Virus record (IMG/VR): IMGVR_UViG_3300017917_001430 | Span: 1-58,460 of that record | Strand: one strand, 5' to 3' | Length of the DNA stretch: 58,460 nucleotides | DNA from: a virus | In this document: piece after piece, positions 36,536 to 44,283 of the stretch | How positions within the stretch are numbered: the first letter of the stretch is position 1 | Layout: every line of letters starts with the position of its first letter | Program-made: the position numbers and the translations under genes | The notes under the pieces: generated by a model | Seen by the model: only the letters and a program-made list of their open reading frames with translations | Database searches by the model: none | What the model was told of the DNA's origin: nothing

Positions 36536-39016
36536 TTGGGTAATCTCAAGCGCAAACTAATTATGGGGCTTGGGGTTTTAGTATCAGTAACAGTTTTTCA
36601 GATAATGGCTCCAGATTCTGCTGGTGCTACAGAAAATCAAGAACAAGTTATTGTTAGTCCTGCTCAACAAGCAGTTAATACAGCACTAGGAATAGCTACT
36701 ACAGCCGTTCAAGAGGCTATAGATGCCACTGCAAGTGCTTTAGTTGAAGTATCACAAGCACAAACCGAATTATCTCAAGCACAGTCTGCCGTATCTACTT
36801 TATCTCAATTAATATCTACAGCACAAACTGAAGTAAATAATGTTCAAACTGCAATTAATACTGTTAATAATATTAATATTGCAGTTACTCCAGTAGATCA
36901 AGGTTCTCAAGTAATTCAAGATGCTAAAGATACAGTTATTGATGCTCAGGCTGCTATAAATAATATTGATATAACTACCGTTCAAACAGAAATATCTCAA
37001 TTAGTAACTGCTAGAACTGAAGCGGTAACAGCACAGACAACAGCTCAAACAGAATTAACTCAAGCAAATATTGCTATTGATAATGCTCAAACAGCAGTAA
37101 ATAATTTACAAGCAACCATTGGAACAACTACCAATGTTTTGGCTGGTGTAGATGATGCTGGAATAAGAATGAATCTACCTTTTGCAATGCAAATGGGCGG
37201 AACCTTATATAATGATATATATGTAGGATCAAATGCAACTATCACATTTGGCGTAGATCAAGGTTGGGTATATTATCAAACTCCAGACGCTCCTTCGGTT
37301 TCTATTGCTGGATGGGACTGGACAACCTGGAGTACAGGAACTGGAATTACATATTCAACCACAGGCACAAGTTTAGATATTGCTTGGGATGTTCGCCCAT
37401 TCCCGCAACAAGATGCTTCTACTCAAATGGTTCAAATTAGATTTAATGCTGATGTAAATCCAAATGATGGTGCATGGATAGCAAATGTAACAGCAGTTGG
37501 TCCAATACCAGCACAGGCAAGATTTAATTATAGAGAAACAACTAATGGAACAATTATTCCAATTACAGATACTAACTCTGGTTCTGGATTTGCAGGACAG
37601 ATAAGTCAAGGTAATTCATTTACTCCATATGTAGATCCAAATACTTCTTCTGTTCAAGCAGCCGTAGATGCAGCAAATGCTACAATTACCCAACTTAATC
37701 AAAGTCTTTCTCCAGTTGTTGCACAAAATGCTATTAATAATTCTGCAATTTCAAGCCTTCAATCACAAATTAATACATTAAATAATACGGTTGGACAAAA
37801 AACAACATTACAAAATACTCTTAATACAAGATCTGCAACATTAACTACTGCTATTAATAATAGAATTCCTACTCCAGCACCAATACTTGCAGCACCAGTT
37901 GTTCAAGGAACGACAGTCATTATTGCTCCTGAATTACCAGCAGGGTATACAGCAAACACCTGGTTCTATCAAGTAATATCAAATGATCCAGAAGCAGCAA
38001 ACCCATACGAAGGACAAACCTTAAATACAGATGGTGCTCCAGAGTCTATTGAGTTAACTGGTTTGACAGAAGGTGCTTCATATACTATTAGAGTTGCTAA
38101 CTGGTCTGGACCTGTAAGTCAATATACTGAAACTGTTATTTCTATACCCGCACCACAAAGTTCTAATCTAACTGGAGGTGGATCAAATATTAATATTGGC
38201 GAACAAAATCCACCAATTGATCCCACTCCAGTTGAACCTGAGCCAGTAGAGCCTGTGGAACCAGAGCCAGTTGATCCTGTTGATCCAACTGACGAAACAC
38301 CTTCTGAAGGTGATGAACCTCAAGATACGGATACACCTGGATCTGATGAGCCTTCATCCAATGACGGACAAGATAATAATCCTGAAGAAAACCAGGGTAC
38401 GGATGATAACTCACAAGACAATGATACATTATCTGTAGAAGAAATACAAGAGGCTGTAGGAGAATTAATATCAGATGGTGCAATTACAGAAGCAGATGTT
38501 GAGGCAGTTGTTGAAGCCTTATCTGCAGATGGAGAAATAACAACAGCAGAAGTAGTAAATTTATCTGAAGCATTATCAGAAGATGGTGTATTAACTTTAG
38601 CAGAAAAAGATTTAGTAGCAGAGGTATTAGTTGAGTCTGCAGAAGGTGCTCCAGTTGAAGCATCTGCCATTGCAGCAGCGGGACTTGAATATAGAGACCT
38701 TCCACCACAAATACCAGTAGAGGTAAGAGAAGATGCAAATGGTAATCCTGTTGTTATTACAGCAGAGGTAGCATCAGCGTTATTAACTTTAGAAAGTCCA
38801 GCAGCATTGGCTGGAGCAATAGTTGGATGTTTTAATCCAGATGAGGCTATTGAAGGTTTAACAGAAGAACAAAAATGTGAAGTATTTAAGGCCCTTGCAA
38901 ATATAGGTGCTGACATGTCTCCACAAGAAAGACAAAAAGCCAAAGAAGTTCTTGTTGCAGCTATTTTAGTTGGACAGGTAATTCTAGGTAGTTCAATACT
39001 AAGAATAAGAGGATAA
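36536..39016 (+). CDS. Large exported protein with coiled coils and acidic repeats
   Basis: 826 residues from TTG, 11 bases after AGGAG. Signal peptide with KRK start and AGA cleavage near residue 31. In order: long coiled-coil (33-195), a beta domain (200-365; GVDQGWVYY), a second coiled-coil (365-445), a fibronectin-like part (445-545), Pro/Glu/Val repeats (560-640), then three short helix units with DGxIT-type turns (640-700) resembling calcium-binding dockerin/EF-hand spacing, and a hydrophobic C-terminal segment. Built like a cell-wall-spanning stalk. Function unknown. Confidence 0.6.
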   Translation: MGNLKRKLIMGLGVLVSVTVFQIMAPDSAGATENQEQVIVSPAQQAVNTALGIATTAVQEAIDATASALVEVSQAQTELSQAQSAVSTLSQLISTAQTEVNNVQTAINTVNNINIAVTPVDQGSQVIQDAKDTVIDAQAAINNIDITTVQTEISQLVTARTEAVTAQTTAQTELTQANIAIDNAQTAVNNLQATIGTTTNVLAGVDDAGIRMNLPFAMQMGGTLYNDIYVGSNATITFGVDQGWVYYQTPDAPSVSIAGWDWTTWSTGTGITYSTTGTSLDIAWDVRPFPQQDASTQMVQIRFNADVNPNDGAWIANVTAVGPIPAQARFNYRETTNGTIIPITDTNSGSGFAGQISQGNSFTPYVDPNTSSVQAAVDAANATITQLNQSLSPVVAQNAINNSAISSLQSQINTLNNTVGQKTTLQNTLNTRSATLTTAINNRIPTPAPILAAPVVQGTTVIIAPELPAGYTANTWFYQVISNDPEAANPYEGQTLNTDGAPESIELTGLTEGASYTIRVANWSGPVSQYTETVISIPAPQSSNLTGGGSNINIGEQNPPIDPTPVEPEPVEPVEPEPVDPVDPTDETPSEGDEPQDTDTPGSDEPSSNDGQDNNPEENQGTDDNSQDNDTLSVEEIQEAVGELISDGAITEADVEAVVEALSADGEITTAEVVNLSEALSEDGVLTLAEKDLVAEVLVESAEGAPVEASAIAAAGLEYRDLPPQIPVEVREDANGNPVVITAEVASALLTLESPAALAGAIVGCFNPDEAIEGLTEEQKCEVFKALANIGADMSPQERQKAKEVLVAAILVGQVILGSSILRIRG
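38210..38420 (+). repeat. Pro/Glu/Val low-complexity coding repeat
   Basis: Short in-frame repeats of a two-residue PV/PE/PD unit pattern, then an Asp/Glu/Asn-rich stretch, in the exported protein. Typical wall-spanning linker composition. The antisense ORF over it is a composition artefact. Confidence 0.6.
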
Positions 39017-39018
39017 AA

Positions 39019-39198
39019 ATGGAATGGTTAAAAAAGAGAATTATGGCAATTCTCAGCGAAAACTTTACATTTCTTGGCTTCTTTGTAGCATGGGTGGTTT
39101 TAGAGGGTAGCGCAAAAACAGTCGTAGGGTATGTAACTTTGGCGTCTGTGGCCATATGGTTCTTAACTATTGGCATTCGTGAAGATAACGAAGATTAA
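39019..39198 (+). CDS. Small two-helix membrane protein
   Basis: 59 residues. Hydrophobic helices at about 17-30 and 36-51, with a basic start (MEWLKKR) and acidic end (REDNED). It lies 2 bases after the exported protein and just before a lipoprotein, so it could be a holin or anchor. Function not shown by motif. Confidence 0.5.
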   Translation: MEWLKKRIMAILSENFTFLGFFVAWVVLEGSAKTVVGYVTLASVAIWFLTIGIREDNED

Positions 39199-39207
39199 TG
39201 CTATAAT
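39199..39207 (+). promoter_or_regulatory. Extended -10 promoter, leaderless
   Basis: TGCTATAAT with hexamer 39202-39207; the ATG at 39214 starts exactly 6 bases later. The expected transcript start coincides with the start codon. Confidence 0.7.
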
Positions 39208-39213
39208 AGTGTT

Positions 39214-39417
39214 ATGACAATCCGTAACATTATTGGTTCTTGCCTGTTAGCATTGACGCTAACTGGATGTGGGTATGACGGTCACTACCGTTATCCATGC
39301 CAAGACCCAGCAAATTGGGAAAATGCAGAATGTAAACCACCAATTTGTACAGCTAACGGGGCATGTCCAGAAGACTTATCCGATCATGAAAAGGTGGGGG
39401 AAACAACAAATGGCTAA
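39214..39417 (+). CDS. Small lipoprotein
   Basis: 67 residues. Lipobox LTGC at 16-19 after a short hydrophobic stretch, so Cys19 should be lipidated. The mature part has four further cysteines (CQDPANWENAECKPP, then CTANGAC pattern) probably in disulfides. Similar small lipoproteins occur in T4-like cyanophages. No ribosome site: leaderless. Position before endolysin suggests a spanin-like or exclusion role. Confidence 0.6.
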   Translation: MTIRNIIGSCLLALTLTGCGYDGHYRYPCQDPANWENAECKPPICTANGACPEDLSDHEKVGETTNG

Positions 39418-39817
39418 AGAAAGATTAACTCCTCAAGAGTTAGATGCAAGATTAAAGTTTATCTTAGGAATTACTCTAGGTTCAATTTTGTTTATAACTG
39501 CAACAGGAATTATGTACGCATTAATATTTGTAACACAACCAATTACAGGACAATCTGAAAATGATAAAATGTTCTTCAATGTTCTTGGTTCTGTTGCAAC
39601 ATTTATTACAGGAACACTTGCAGGATTATTAATTGGTCAGTCAGGTGCTAAAGATGTAATGGCTGCACAATTAGCAAACAAAGAAATGGATGCTAAAAAT
39701 ACGCAGGCAGATAAAAAATTAGAAGCAGAAATTGATGAAGCTAAAGCACGTAGATTAGCAAAACCAGATGGTGCAATGCCAGAAGAACAACCAGTTGATA
39801 CAGATTGGGATAAATAA
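39410..39817 (+). CDS. Two-helix membrane protein, holin candidate
   Basis: 135 residues from ATG 39410 (8-base overlap with the lipoprotein). Transmembrane helices at about 16-36 and 60-80, then a charged C-terminal coiled-coil and acidic end. Immediately upstream of the endolysin, the classical holin slot. Class II holin layout is plausible but family not confirmed. Confidence 0.55.
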   Translation: MAKERLTPQELDARLKFILGITLGSILFITATGIMYALIFVTQPITGQSENDKMFFNVLGSVATFITGTLAGLLIGQSGAKDVMAAQLANKEMDAKNTQADKKLEAEIDEAKARRLAKPDGAMPEEQPVDTDWDK

Positions 39818-39819
39818 TC

Positions 39820-40395
39820 ATGGCAGACCAGGGTACAGCAGAAAAATTTATTGAAATAGCATTAGCAGAAGTAGGAACTATAGAAGGTCCTAAAGACAAC
39901 GAGACAAAGTATGGAGCGTACACCAAGGCTAATTTCCAACCTTGGTGTGGAAGTTTTGTAATGTGGTGTGCAAACGAAGCAGGTGTCAAAGTTCCAAATA
40001 CAGTTTATACTCCAGGAGGTGCTGCAGCATTTAAGAAGGCTGGCAACTGGATTGATGGAGACATTGCTGATCCTGAGCCAGGAGATGTTGCTTATTTTGA
40101 TTTCCCCTCAGATGGCGTTGATCGTATTTCTCATGTCGGAATTGTTATTAAAGATAATGAAGATGGTACGGTTTGGTGCGTTGAGGGCAACACTTCTGGT
40201 GATGCAAAAGGAAGCCAAAGAAATGGTGGAGAAGTCTGCAAAAAGCTTCGTGCATATAAGAAAAATAAAAAGAATGTAATGGTTTCTATTGTTGGTTTTG
40301 GTCGTCCTAAATTTGGTGGAGCATCTGCTACGCCTGCTAAAAAATCACAAAATAAATCAAAAACTTGCCCAACTTGTGGACAATTAATAAAATAA
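39820..40395 (+). CDS. Endolysin, CHAP domain
   Basis: 191 residues. CHAP amidase/peptidase: Cys43 (PWCGSFV), His105 (ISHVGIV) and Glu122/Asn124 (VEGN). Lys/Ser linker, then a terminal CPTCGQLI zinc-ribbon-like end, possibly wall binding. No signal peptide, so it needs a holin. Cleaves peptidoglycan cross-links at lysis. Confidence 0.85.
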   Translation: MADQGTAEKFIEIALAEVGTIEGPKDNETKYGAYTKANFQPWCGSFVMWCANEAGVKVPNTVYTPGGAAAFKKAGNWIDGDIADPEPGDVAYFDFPSDGVDRISHVGIVIKDNEDGTVWCVEGNTSGDAKGSQRNGGEVCKKLRAYKKNKKNVMVSIVGFGRPKFGGASATPAKKSQNKSKTCPTCGQLIK

Positions 40396-40401
40396 ACATA
40401 G

Positions 40402-40429
40402 TTGACTAAAAAAATACATTTGGTATACT
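40402..40429 (+). promoter_or_regulatory. Near-consensus promoter
   Basis: TTGACT (40402-40407), 16-base spacer, TATACT (40424-40429) with TGG extension. Drives the cassette 40458-42763; leader of about 22 bases containing AGGGG. Confidence 0.8.
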
Positions 40430-40457
40430 TTATATAGTATAGAATCAGGGGTAAGTT

Positions 40458-41222
40458 TTGCTAACAGTTCCAGATAAAACAATTGCTTTTATTCCATTAA
40501 TTCCTAGTCAGGGCGTTGAGCCTTTTGACATGAACATATCAACATTTTTAAAACCACTAAATGAAGATCATAAAAGAGATTGGTTTACTCCAAATTTTTA
40601 TAGATGTTTGCCATTATCAATAGGAAATATGCAAGGTTTTGTTTTTAGTTCTCCATTTACTATAGAAGTTTTTTGGAATGGTGGAGATAGCGTAGAAGAT
40701 CTTTCTATATATTTTGATGATGACTCTGATCTTGAAATTAAAAATATGAATCATGTATATTTTACTTCAGAATTTGGTCATGGAATATTGACAGCACATT
40801 TTCCAGTAATGTTAAAAACTCCTCCAGGAATAAATTTAATGACAATTGCTCCACCAAATTATCCACTACCAGGCATTAGTCCAATGACTGGAGTTGTTGA
40901 ATGTGATAATTTAAGATTTACATTTACATTAAATTTTAAAATAGATTTACCAAATAGCAAAATTACAATCAAAAAGGGATATCCTATGATGGGTATTTTA
41001 CCTATACCAAGATACTTCTGTGATTCTTTTAAATTAGTAAATGCATATGATGTTTTTGATGAAAAAGATGTTGAAGAAGAAAGAAAAATTGCAAATGATC
41101 AAAATATTTTTAGAAATATACAAATTAAAAATAATTATGGATCTAAAGGAGATTATTTTAAAGGCATAGATTTTTATAAAAACAAGTTTAAAGATCATCA
41201 ACTTCCGAAGGGTAAAAAATGA
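40458..41222 (+). CDS. Conserved phage protein, DUF6065-like (copy A)
   Basis: 254 residues from TTG, 6 bases after AGGGG. Shares nearly every landmark with the protein at 41981: a PDKTIAF start, HKRDWFTPNFYRCLPLSI, NMQGFVFS, KTPPGINLMTIAPPN, PIPRYFCDS and a KFKDHQLPK tail. I recall this as a DUF6065-like family of unknown role. No nucleophile-type motif. ATGA overlap with the threonine-protease gene ties it to that enzyme. Third, distant relative lies at 21771. Confidence 0.6.
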   Translation: MLTVPDKTIAFIPLIPSQGVEPFDMNISTFLKPLNEDHKRDWFTPNFYRCLPLSIGNMQGFVFSSPFTIEVFWNGGDSVEDLSIYFDDDSDLEIKNMNHVYFTSEFGHGILTAHFPVMLKTPPGINLMTIAPPNYPLPGISPMTGVVECDNLRFTFTLNFKIDLPNSKITIKKGYPMMGILPIPRYFCDSFKLVNAYDVFDEKDVEEERKIANDQNIFRNIQIKNNYGSKGDYFKGIDFYKNKFKDHQLPKGKK

Positions 41223-41752
41223 CTTGTATAGCAGTAGTACGTGATTTACAAAATAATAAAATTTGGATGGCTGGAGATCGTGGCATATCAGATGAAAATA
41301 CTATTAACGTTGGATCAAGTCCTAAAATTTGGAAAAAAGATGGATATTTATTTGGCTATGCTGGTTCTATGGATGGAGATAGAATAAAACATTTATTTGT
41401 GCCACCAATGTATGAGGGTCGTGGAAGCGTAGATAAGTTTATGTATAGTAAATTTCTTAAAGCACTTAGAAAATTTTATGAAGAATGGTGGGTAGATACA
41501 ACAAGTTCTTCTGATTTTGGAATGATTATTTGTACTCGTGGAAAAATCTATGAGCATAGTGCAGTAGATATGTCATTAACTCAATATGAACAAGACTACT
41601 TAGTAATGGGGTCTGGTGGAGACTTGGCTATGGGCTCTTTATATTCAACACAGAAACAAAAAGATGGTCGTAAAAGGGCAGTACAGGCAGTAAGTGCAGC
41701 AATAACACATTCTCCATCTTGCAAGGGTCCGATTGACATTCTGAGTATTTAG
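41219..41752 (+). CDS. HslV/proteasome-beta-like threonine protease (Ntn hydrolase)
   Basis: 177 residues, the same size as HslV. After Met removal the first residue is Thr2 (MTCIAVVRD), the Ntn nucleophile position. Asp20 (AGDRGIS) and Lys36 (SSPKIW) keep the 16-residue spacing of HslV D17 and K33; GSGGD at about 132 matches the HslV/proteasome serine segment. No propeptide. Would self-assemble into a ring chamber. Partner unfoldase is not in the window; actinobacterial hosts usually have a 20S proteasome rather than HslUV. Proteolytic activity is inferred. Confidence 0.75.
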   Translation: MTCIAVVRDLQNNKIWMAGDRGISDENTINVGSSPKIWKKDGYLFGYAGSMDGDRIKHLFVPPMYEGRGSVDKFMYSKFLKALRKFYEEWWVDTTSSSDFGMIICTRGKIYEHSAVDMSLTQYEQDYLVMGSGGDLAMGSLYSTQKQKDGRKRAVQAVSAAITHSPSCKGPIDILSI

Positions 41753-41761
41753 GATTATACT
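41733..41761 (+). promoter_or_regulatory. Consensus promoter, leaderless
   Basis: TTGACA (41733-41738), exactly 17 bases, TATACT (41756-41761), then 6 bases and the ATG at 41768. The -35 lies in the end of the protease gene. Strongest promoter in the window by eye. Confidence 0.85.
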
Positions 41762-41767
41762 TAATAT

Positions 41768-41971
41768 ATGAATCATTTAAATGAAGAAGATTTATCATCA
41801 GATGAACAAGAATTTGGTGTTTGGTTACAAAACGGTATTGAAAGAGGTTGGGTAACTGATCCATATTGCGTAACTCATGATGGTGGTATGGAGTATATGA
41901 GTGAAGAAGAGCTAGAAGAATGGGACCAAGGTGGAGATCCATGTCAGCATGTAGTAAGAATAATGATATAA
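41768..41971 (+). CDS. Small acidic protein, leaderless
   Basis: 67 residues, acidic, two cysteines plus a CVTHDG motif. The pattern (EFGVWLQNGIERGWV) is that of a small actinophage family of unknown function, recognised from memory. No ribosome site; the promoter is 6 bases upstream of the ATG. Confidence 0.6.
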   Translation: MNHLNEEDLSSDEQEFGVWLQNGIERGWVTDPYCVTHDGGMEYMSEEELEEWDQGGDPCQHVVRIMI

Positions 41972-41980
41972 ATTAATAAT

Positions 41981-42763
41981 ATGATAATTAATCAAGACGA
42001 TGGGCTAGAGGTTCCAGAAAAAACTATTGCATTTTTTCCAGTGACTCCAAGTAACAATTTAAAACCTTTTGAGTTAAATGATATTGGATTATTTTTAAGA
42101 CCATTAAATTTAGATCATAAAAGAGAATGGTTTAAACCAAACTTTTATAAATGTTTACCTTTATCAATTGCAAATATGCAAGGATTTGTTTTTTCTTTAC
42201 CATATAAATTTAGTGTTTTATGGAACGGAGGAAGCTCTAAGGAAGATATTTATATAGAATATTATGAAGATTTTGAAAAATATAAAGGTACAAATTTTAT
42301 TACTCCAATATCTGTATTTGGTGATGGAATTTTTACTATACAATACCCACTAACCTTAAAAACTCCTCCTGGTGTTAACTTAATGACAATTGCCCCTCCA
42401 AATTTTCCTCTTGCTGGATTAAGTCCAATGTCTGGAGTTGTAGAGTCTGATAACCTTAGATTCTCTTTTTCTTTAAATATAAAAATAGATTTATCAAATG
42501 TAAAAATAATAATAGAAGAAAATACTCCGTTAATCGGAATGTTACCAATACCAAGATATTTTTGTGACTCTTTTGAATTAAAAAATGCCTATGATATTTT
42601 TGATAAAAAAATTGTAGAGGAAGAAATAAAAGTAGTAGATGAGCATTCGTCAAAAAGAGATTCTGATAATGAAAAAGGATTTAAACCAGATAAGACTTAT
42701 TTTACTGGACATGATGTTAGAGGAAATAAATTTAAAGATCATCAGCTTCCAAAGAAAAAATAA
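41981..42763 (+). CDS. Conserved phage protein, DUF6065-like (copy B)
   Basis: 260 residues, clear paralog of the 40458 protein across its full length, including the C-terminal KFKDHQLPK tail. No ribosome site; TGATATAAA lies 8 bases upstream of the ATG, so it may also be leaderless. Two copies flanking a protease gene suggest recent duplication or two subunits of one complex; the copies have already diverged. Confidence 0.6.
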   Translation: MIINQDDGLEVPEKTIAFFPVTPSNNLKPFELNDIGLFLRPLNLDHKREWFKPNFYKCLPLSIANMQGFVFSLPYKFSVLWNGGSSKEDIYIEYYEDFEKYKGTNFITPISVFGDGIFTIQYPLTLKTPPGVNLMTIAPPNFPLAGLSPMSGVVESDNLRFSFSLNIKIDLSNVKIIIEENTPLIGMLPIPRYFCDSFELKNAYDIFDKKIVEEEIKVVDEHSSKRDSDNEKGFKPDKTYFTGHDVRGNKFKDHQLPKKK

Positions 42764-42765
42764 AC

Positions 42766-42794
42766 TTGACTTTTTTTACAGCTTTCTGTATACT
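42766..42794 (+). promoter_or_regulatory. Near-consensus promoter
   Basis: TTGACT (42766-42771), 17 bases, TATACT (42789-42794). Drives the secreted protein after an AT-rich leader of about 60 bases ending in AGGAG. Confidence 0.85.
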
Positions 42795-42860
42795 TAATAC
42801 AAGAAAAAGTTATATTGATTAATTTATAACTTAAAATAATTAAAATATAAAAGGAGAAAA

Positions 42861-43532
42861 ATGAAGAAAATTTCTTTTTTAATGTCTAGCATTATTATGG
42901 CATTAAGCATTACTATCTTGTCTTTTAACACAGCAAAAGCAGAAGAGTGCAGCGTATCTAACCCATGTGATAACTGGGCATCAGTAGATGCAAACGGTGT
43001 TGTTACAAATGTTATTGTTTGTCAAATGAGCGTTTGCGGTCAAGACGGATCTTGGGGTGGAATAGATCCAAACAATGGTAATAGGTTAGTTCCTCAAACT
43101 TCTGGTAATCGTTCTACAGGAGATGTGCAGGGAACTTCTGGATATATTGGAGATCCATCAAGAGGTTCTGTTGTTATTGAAAATAATGGAGTTTTTACAA
43201 TTATTGAAGGAGAAACTAAAACTGTAGTTCAAGATGGTGTAGAATTAACAACTATAGTTCCTGAAACAAAAAGAAGTTTTACTTTTAATTCCTCAATAGG
43301 TAAATTATACAATGAAATTGAAATGCAGGCTGTTTCTCCAGAACAAAATACAACTGCAACTATCAGTGCAAAAAGACAAACATCAACTAACTTAATTTTA
43401 GAAACTAAAACATTTCTTGAAAGAAAAACTGTTGATGAGGTCATAGATGAAGTTAGTTCGGATGGATTAAGCTTAATTTTATCTAAAGTTGAAATATTTC
43501 TAAATATGCTTGGTGCTTGGGTAAAACCTTAG
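42861..43532 (+). CDS. Secreted cysteine-containing protein
   Basis: 223 residues. Signal peptide with KK start, hydrophobic 4-22 and AKA cleavage at 27. Mature part begins with a four-cysteine region (C30, C36, C54, C59) around WASVDANGVVTNVIVC, a motif common in phage and actinobacterial surface proteins, then beta strands and a C-terminal helix (VEIFLNMLGAWV). Own strong promoter. Exported to the host envelope; function unknown. Confidence 0.6.
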   Translation: MKKISFLMSSIIMALSITILSFNTAKAEECSVSNPCDNWASVDANGVVTNVIVCQMSVCGQDGSWGGIDPNNGNRLVPQTSGNRSTGDVQGTSGYIGDPSRGSVVIENNGVFTIIEGETKTVVQDGVELTTIVPETKRSFTFNSSIGKLYNEIEMQAVSPEQNTTATISAKRQTSTNLILETKTFLERKTVDEVIDEVSSDGLSLILSKVEIFLNMLGAWVKP

Positions 43533-43537
43533 AAATA

Positions 43538-43546
43538 TGCTATAAT
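43538..43546 (+). promoter_or_regulatory. Extended -10 promoter for hsp20
   Basis: TGCTATAAT, with the hexamer at 43541-43546. The expected transcript start near 43553 falls inside the inverted repeat listed separately. Confidence 0.8.
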
Positions 43547-43579
43547 TATGCTGTACCTGCCAAATGGGGGTACAGCATA
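43547..43579 (+). promoter_or_regulatory. Inverted repeat at the hsp20 start site (candidate operator)
   Basis: TATGCTGTACC (43547-43557) is a perfect inverted repeat of GGTACAGCATA (43569-43579), 11 paired bases with 11 between. It begins directly after the -10 box and covers the predicted +1. No T run follows, so it is not a terminator. Arms plus spacer recall the 9-9-9 build of CIRCE but with different sequence. A repressor site, or a 5' mRNA structure, are the options. Confidence 0.7.
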
Positions 43580-43603
43580 TGACTCGCTGAAAAGGAGAAT
43601 AAA

Positions 43604-44023
43604 ATGGTAAGTTCATTTGCACTGGATCTATTTAAAGATCCATTTTTTATTGGTTTCAACCGTGAGTTGGACCGTCTTTCAAATATACATCGTGAGGCAA
43701 TTCGTCAATCATATCCGCCATATGATTTGGTAAAGATTGATGAAGATACTTACAAACTATCTTTAGCTCTTGCTGGTTTTAGTAAGAATGAAATAGAAGT
43801 TTCTGTGGATAATGGAAGTTTAATTGTTAAGGGTGAGAAAGCCGAAGAAACTTCTAATGAAGTTTTACATAAGGGTATCGCAGCAAGAAAATTCACACGC
43901 ACCTTTGCTCTTGGAGAGTATATGGAGGTTGATCGTGCTGAAATGGCAGACGGTATTCTTGATGTCTTTGTGGAGAGAAACATTCCAGAAGAAAAGAAAC
44001 CAAAAACAATCAAAATCAAATAA
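43604..44023 (+). CDS. Small heat-shock protein (Hsp20)
   Basis: 139 residues. Alpha-crystallin domain about 30-130, with GILDV near its end (the GVL motif) and a C-terminal IKI (I-x-I) tail for oligomer contacts. IbpA-like: GIAARKFTRTFALGE. Holdase chaperone that prevents aggregation; in T4-like cyanophages Hsp20 is common. Own promoter with inverted repeat, AGGAG site. Confidence 0.9.
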   Translation: MVSSFALDLFKDPFFIGFNRELDRLSNIHREAIRQSYPPYDLVKIDEDTYKLSLALAGFSKNEIEVSVDNGSLIVKGEKAEETSNEVLHKGIAARKFTRTFALGEYMEVDRAEMADGILDVFVERNIPEEKKPKTIKIK

Positions 44024-44041
44024 TAAAGCAACCTGAGCAAG

Positions 44042-44070
44042 TTGTAAAAAGGCTCAATCTCTGATACACT
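44042..44070 (+). promoter_or_regulatory. Promoter for FmdB-like gene
   Basis: TTGTAA (44042-44047), 17 bases, TACACT (44065-44070) with TGA extension. An imperfect 5-base TGAGC/GCTCA repeat overlaps the -35, of unclear meaning. Confidence 0.65.
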
Positions 44071-44094
44071 TATACATAAGTAGTTAGGAATAAT

Positions 44095-44268
44095 GTGCCA
44101 GTTTATGATTACAAATGTTCAAAATGTTCTATAGTTATAGAATTTAGTAGAGGATTTGGAGAAGATAGAGAACCAACTTGTTGTGGACAATCAATGACAC
44201 GACAATGGAGCTCTCCTGGAGTTATTTTTAATGGTAAAGGTTTTTATTCAACAGATTACAGAAAGTAG
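44095..44268 (+). CDS. FmdB-type zinc ribbon protein
   Basis: 57 residues from GTG, 5 bases after AGGA. Matches the FmdB family outline: MPVYDYKC start, CSKC, a second cysteine pair (TCCGQ) and the diagnostic GKGFYSTDYRK end. FmdB proteins are small putative regulators. Own promoter. Recognition is by motif order. Confidence 0.8.
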   Translation: MPVYDYKCSKCSIVIEFSRGFGEDREPTCCGQSMTRQWSSPGVIFNGKGFYSTDYRK

Positions 44269-44271
44269 ATG

Positions 44272-44277
44272 TATAAT
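44272..44277 (+). promoter_or_regulatory. -10 box, leaderless start
   Basis: TATAAT followed after exactly 6 bases by ATG 44284. An in-frame ATG at 44269 overlaps the box and is less likely to be used. Confidence 0.6.
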
Positions 44278-44283
44278 AACAAT

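Noticed and set aside
38320-38943. Antisense ORF of 207 codons
   Set aside because: It mirrors the acidic low-complexity repeats of the exported protein; it has no ribosome site and its composition is serine-rich nonsense.
43547-43579. Inverted repeat read as a terminator
   Set aside because: No T run follows on either strand and a promoter lies directly upstream.
43579-43590. Three-codon leader peptide before hsp20
   Set aside because: No ribosome site and nothing to show attenuation.
44030-44056. TGAGC/GCTCA repeat as an operator
   Set aside because: Only five paired bases with a long spacer, expected by chance.
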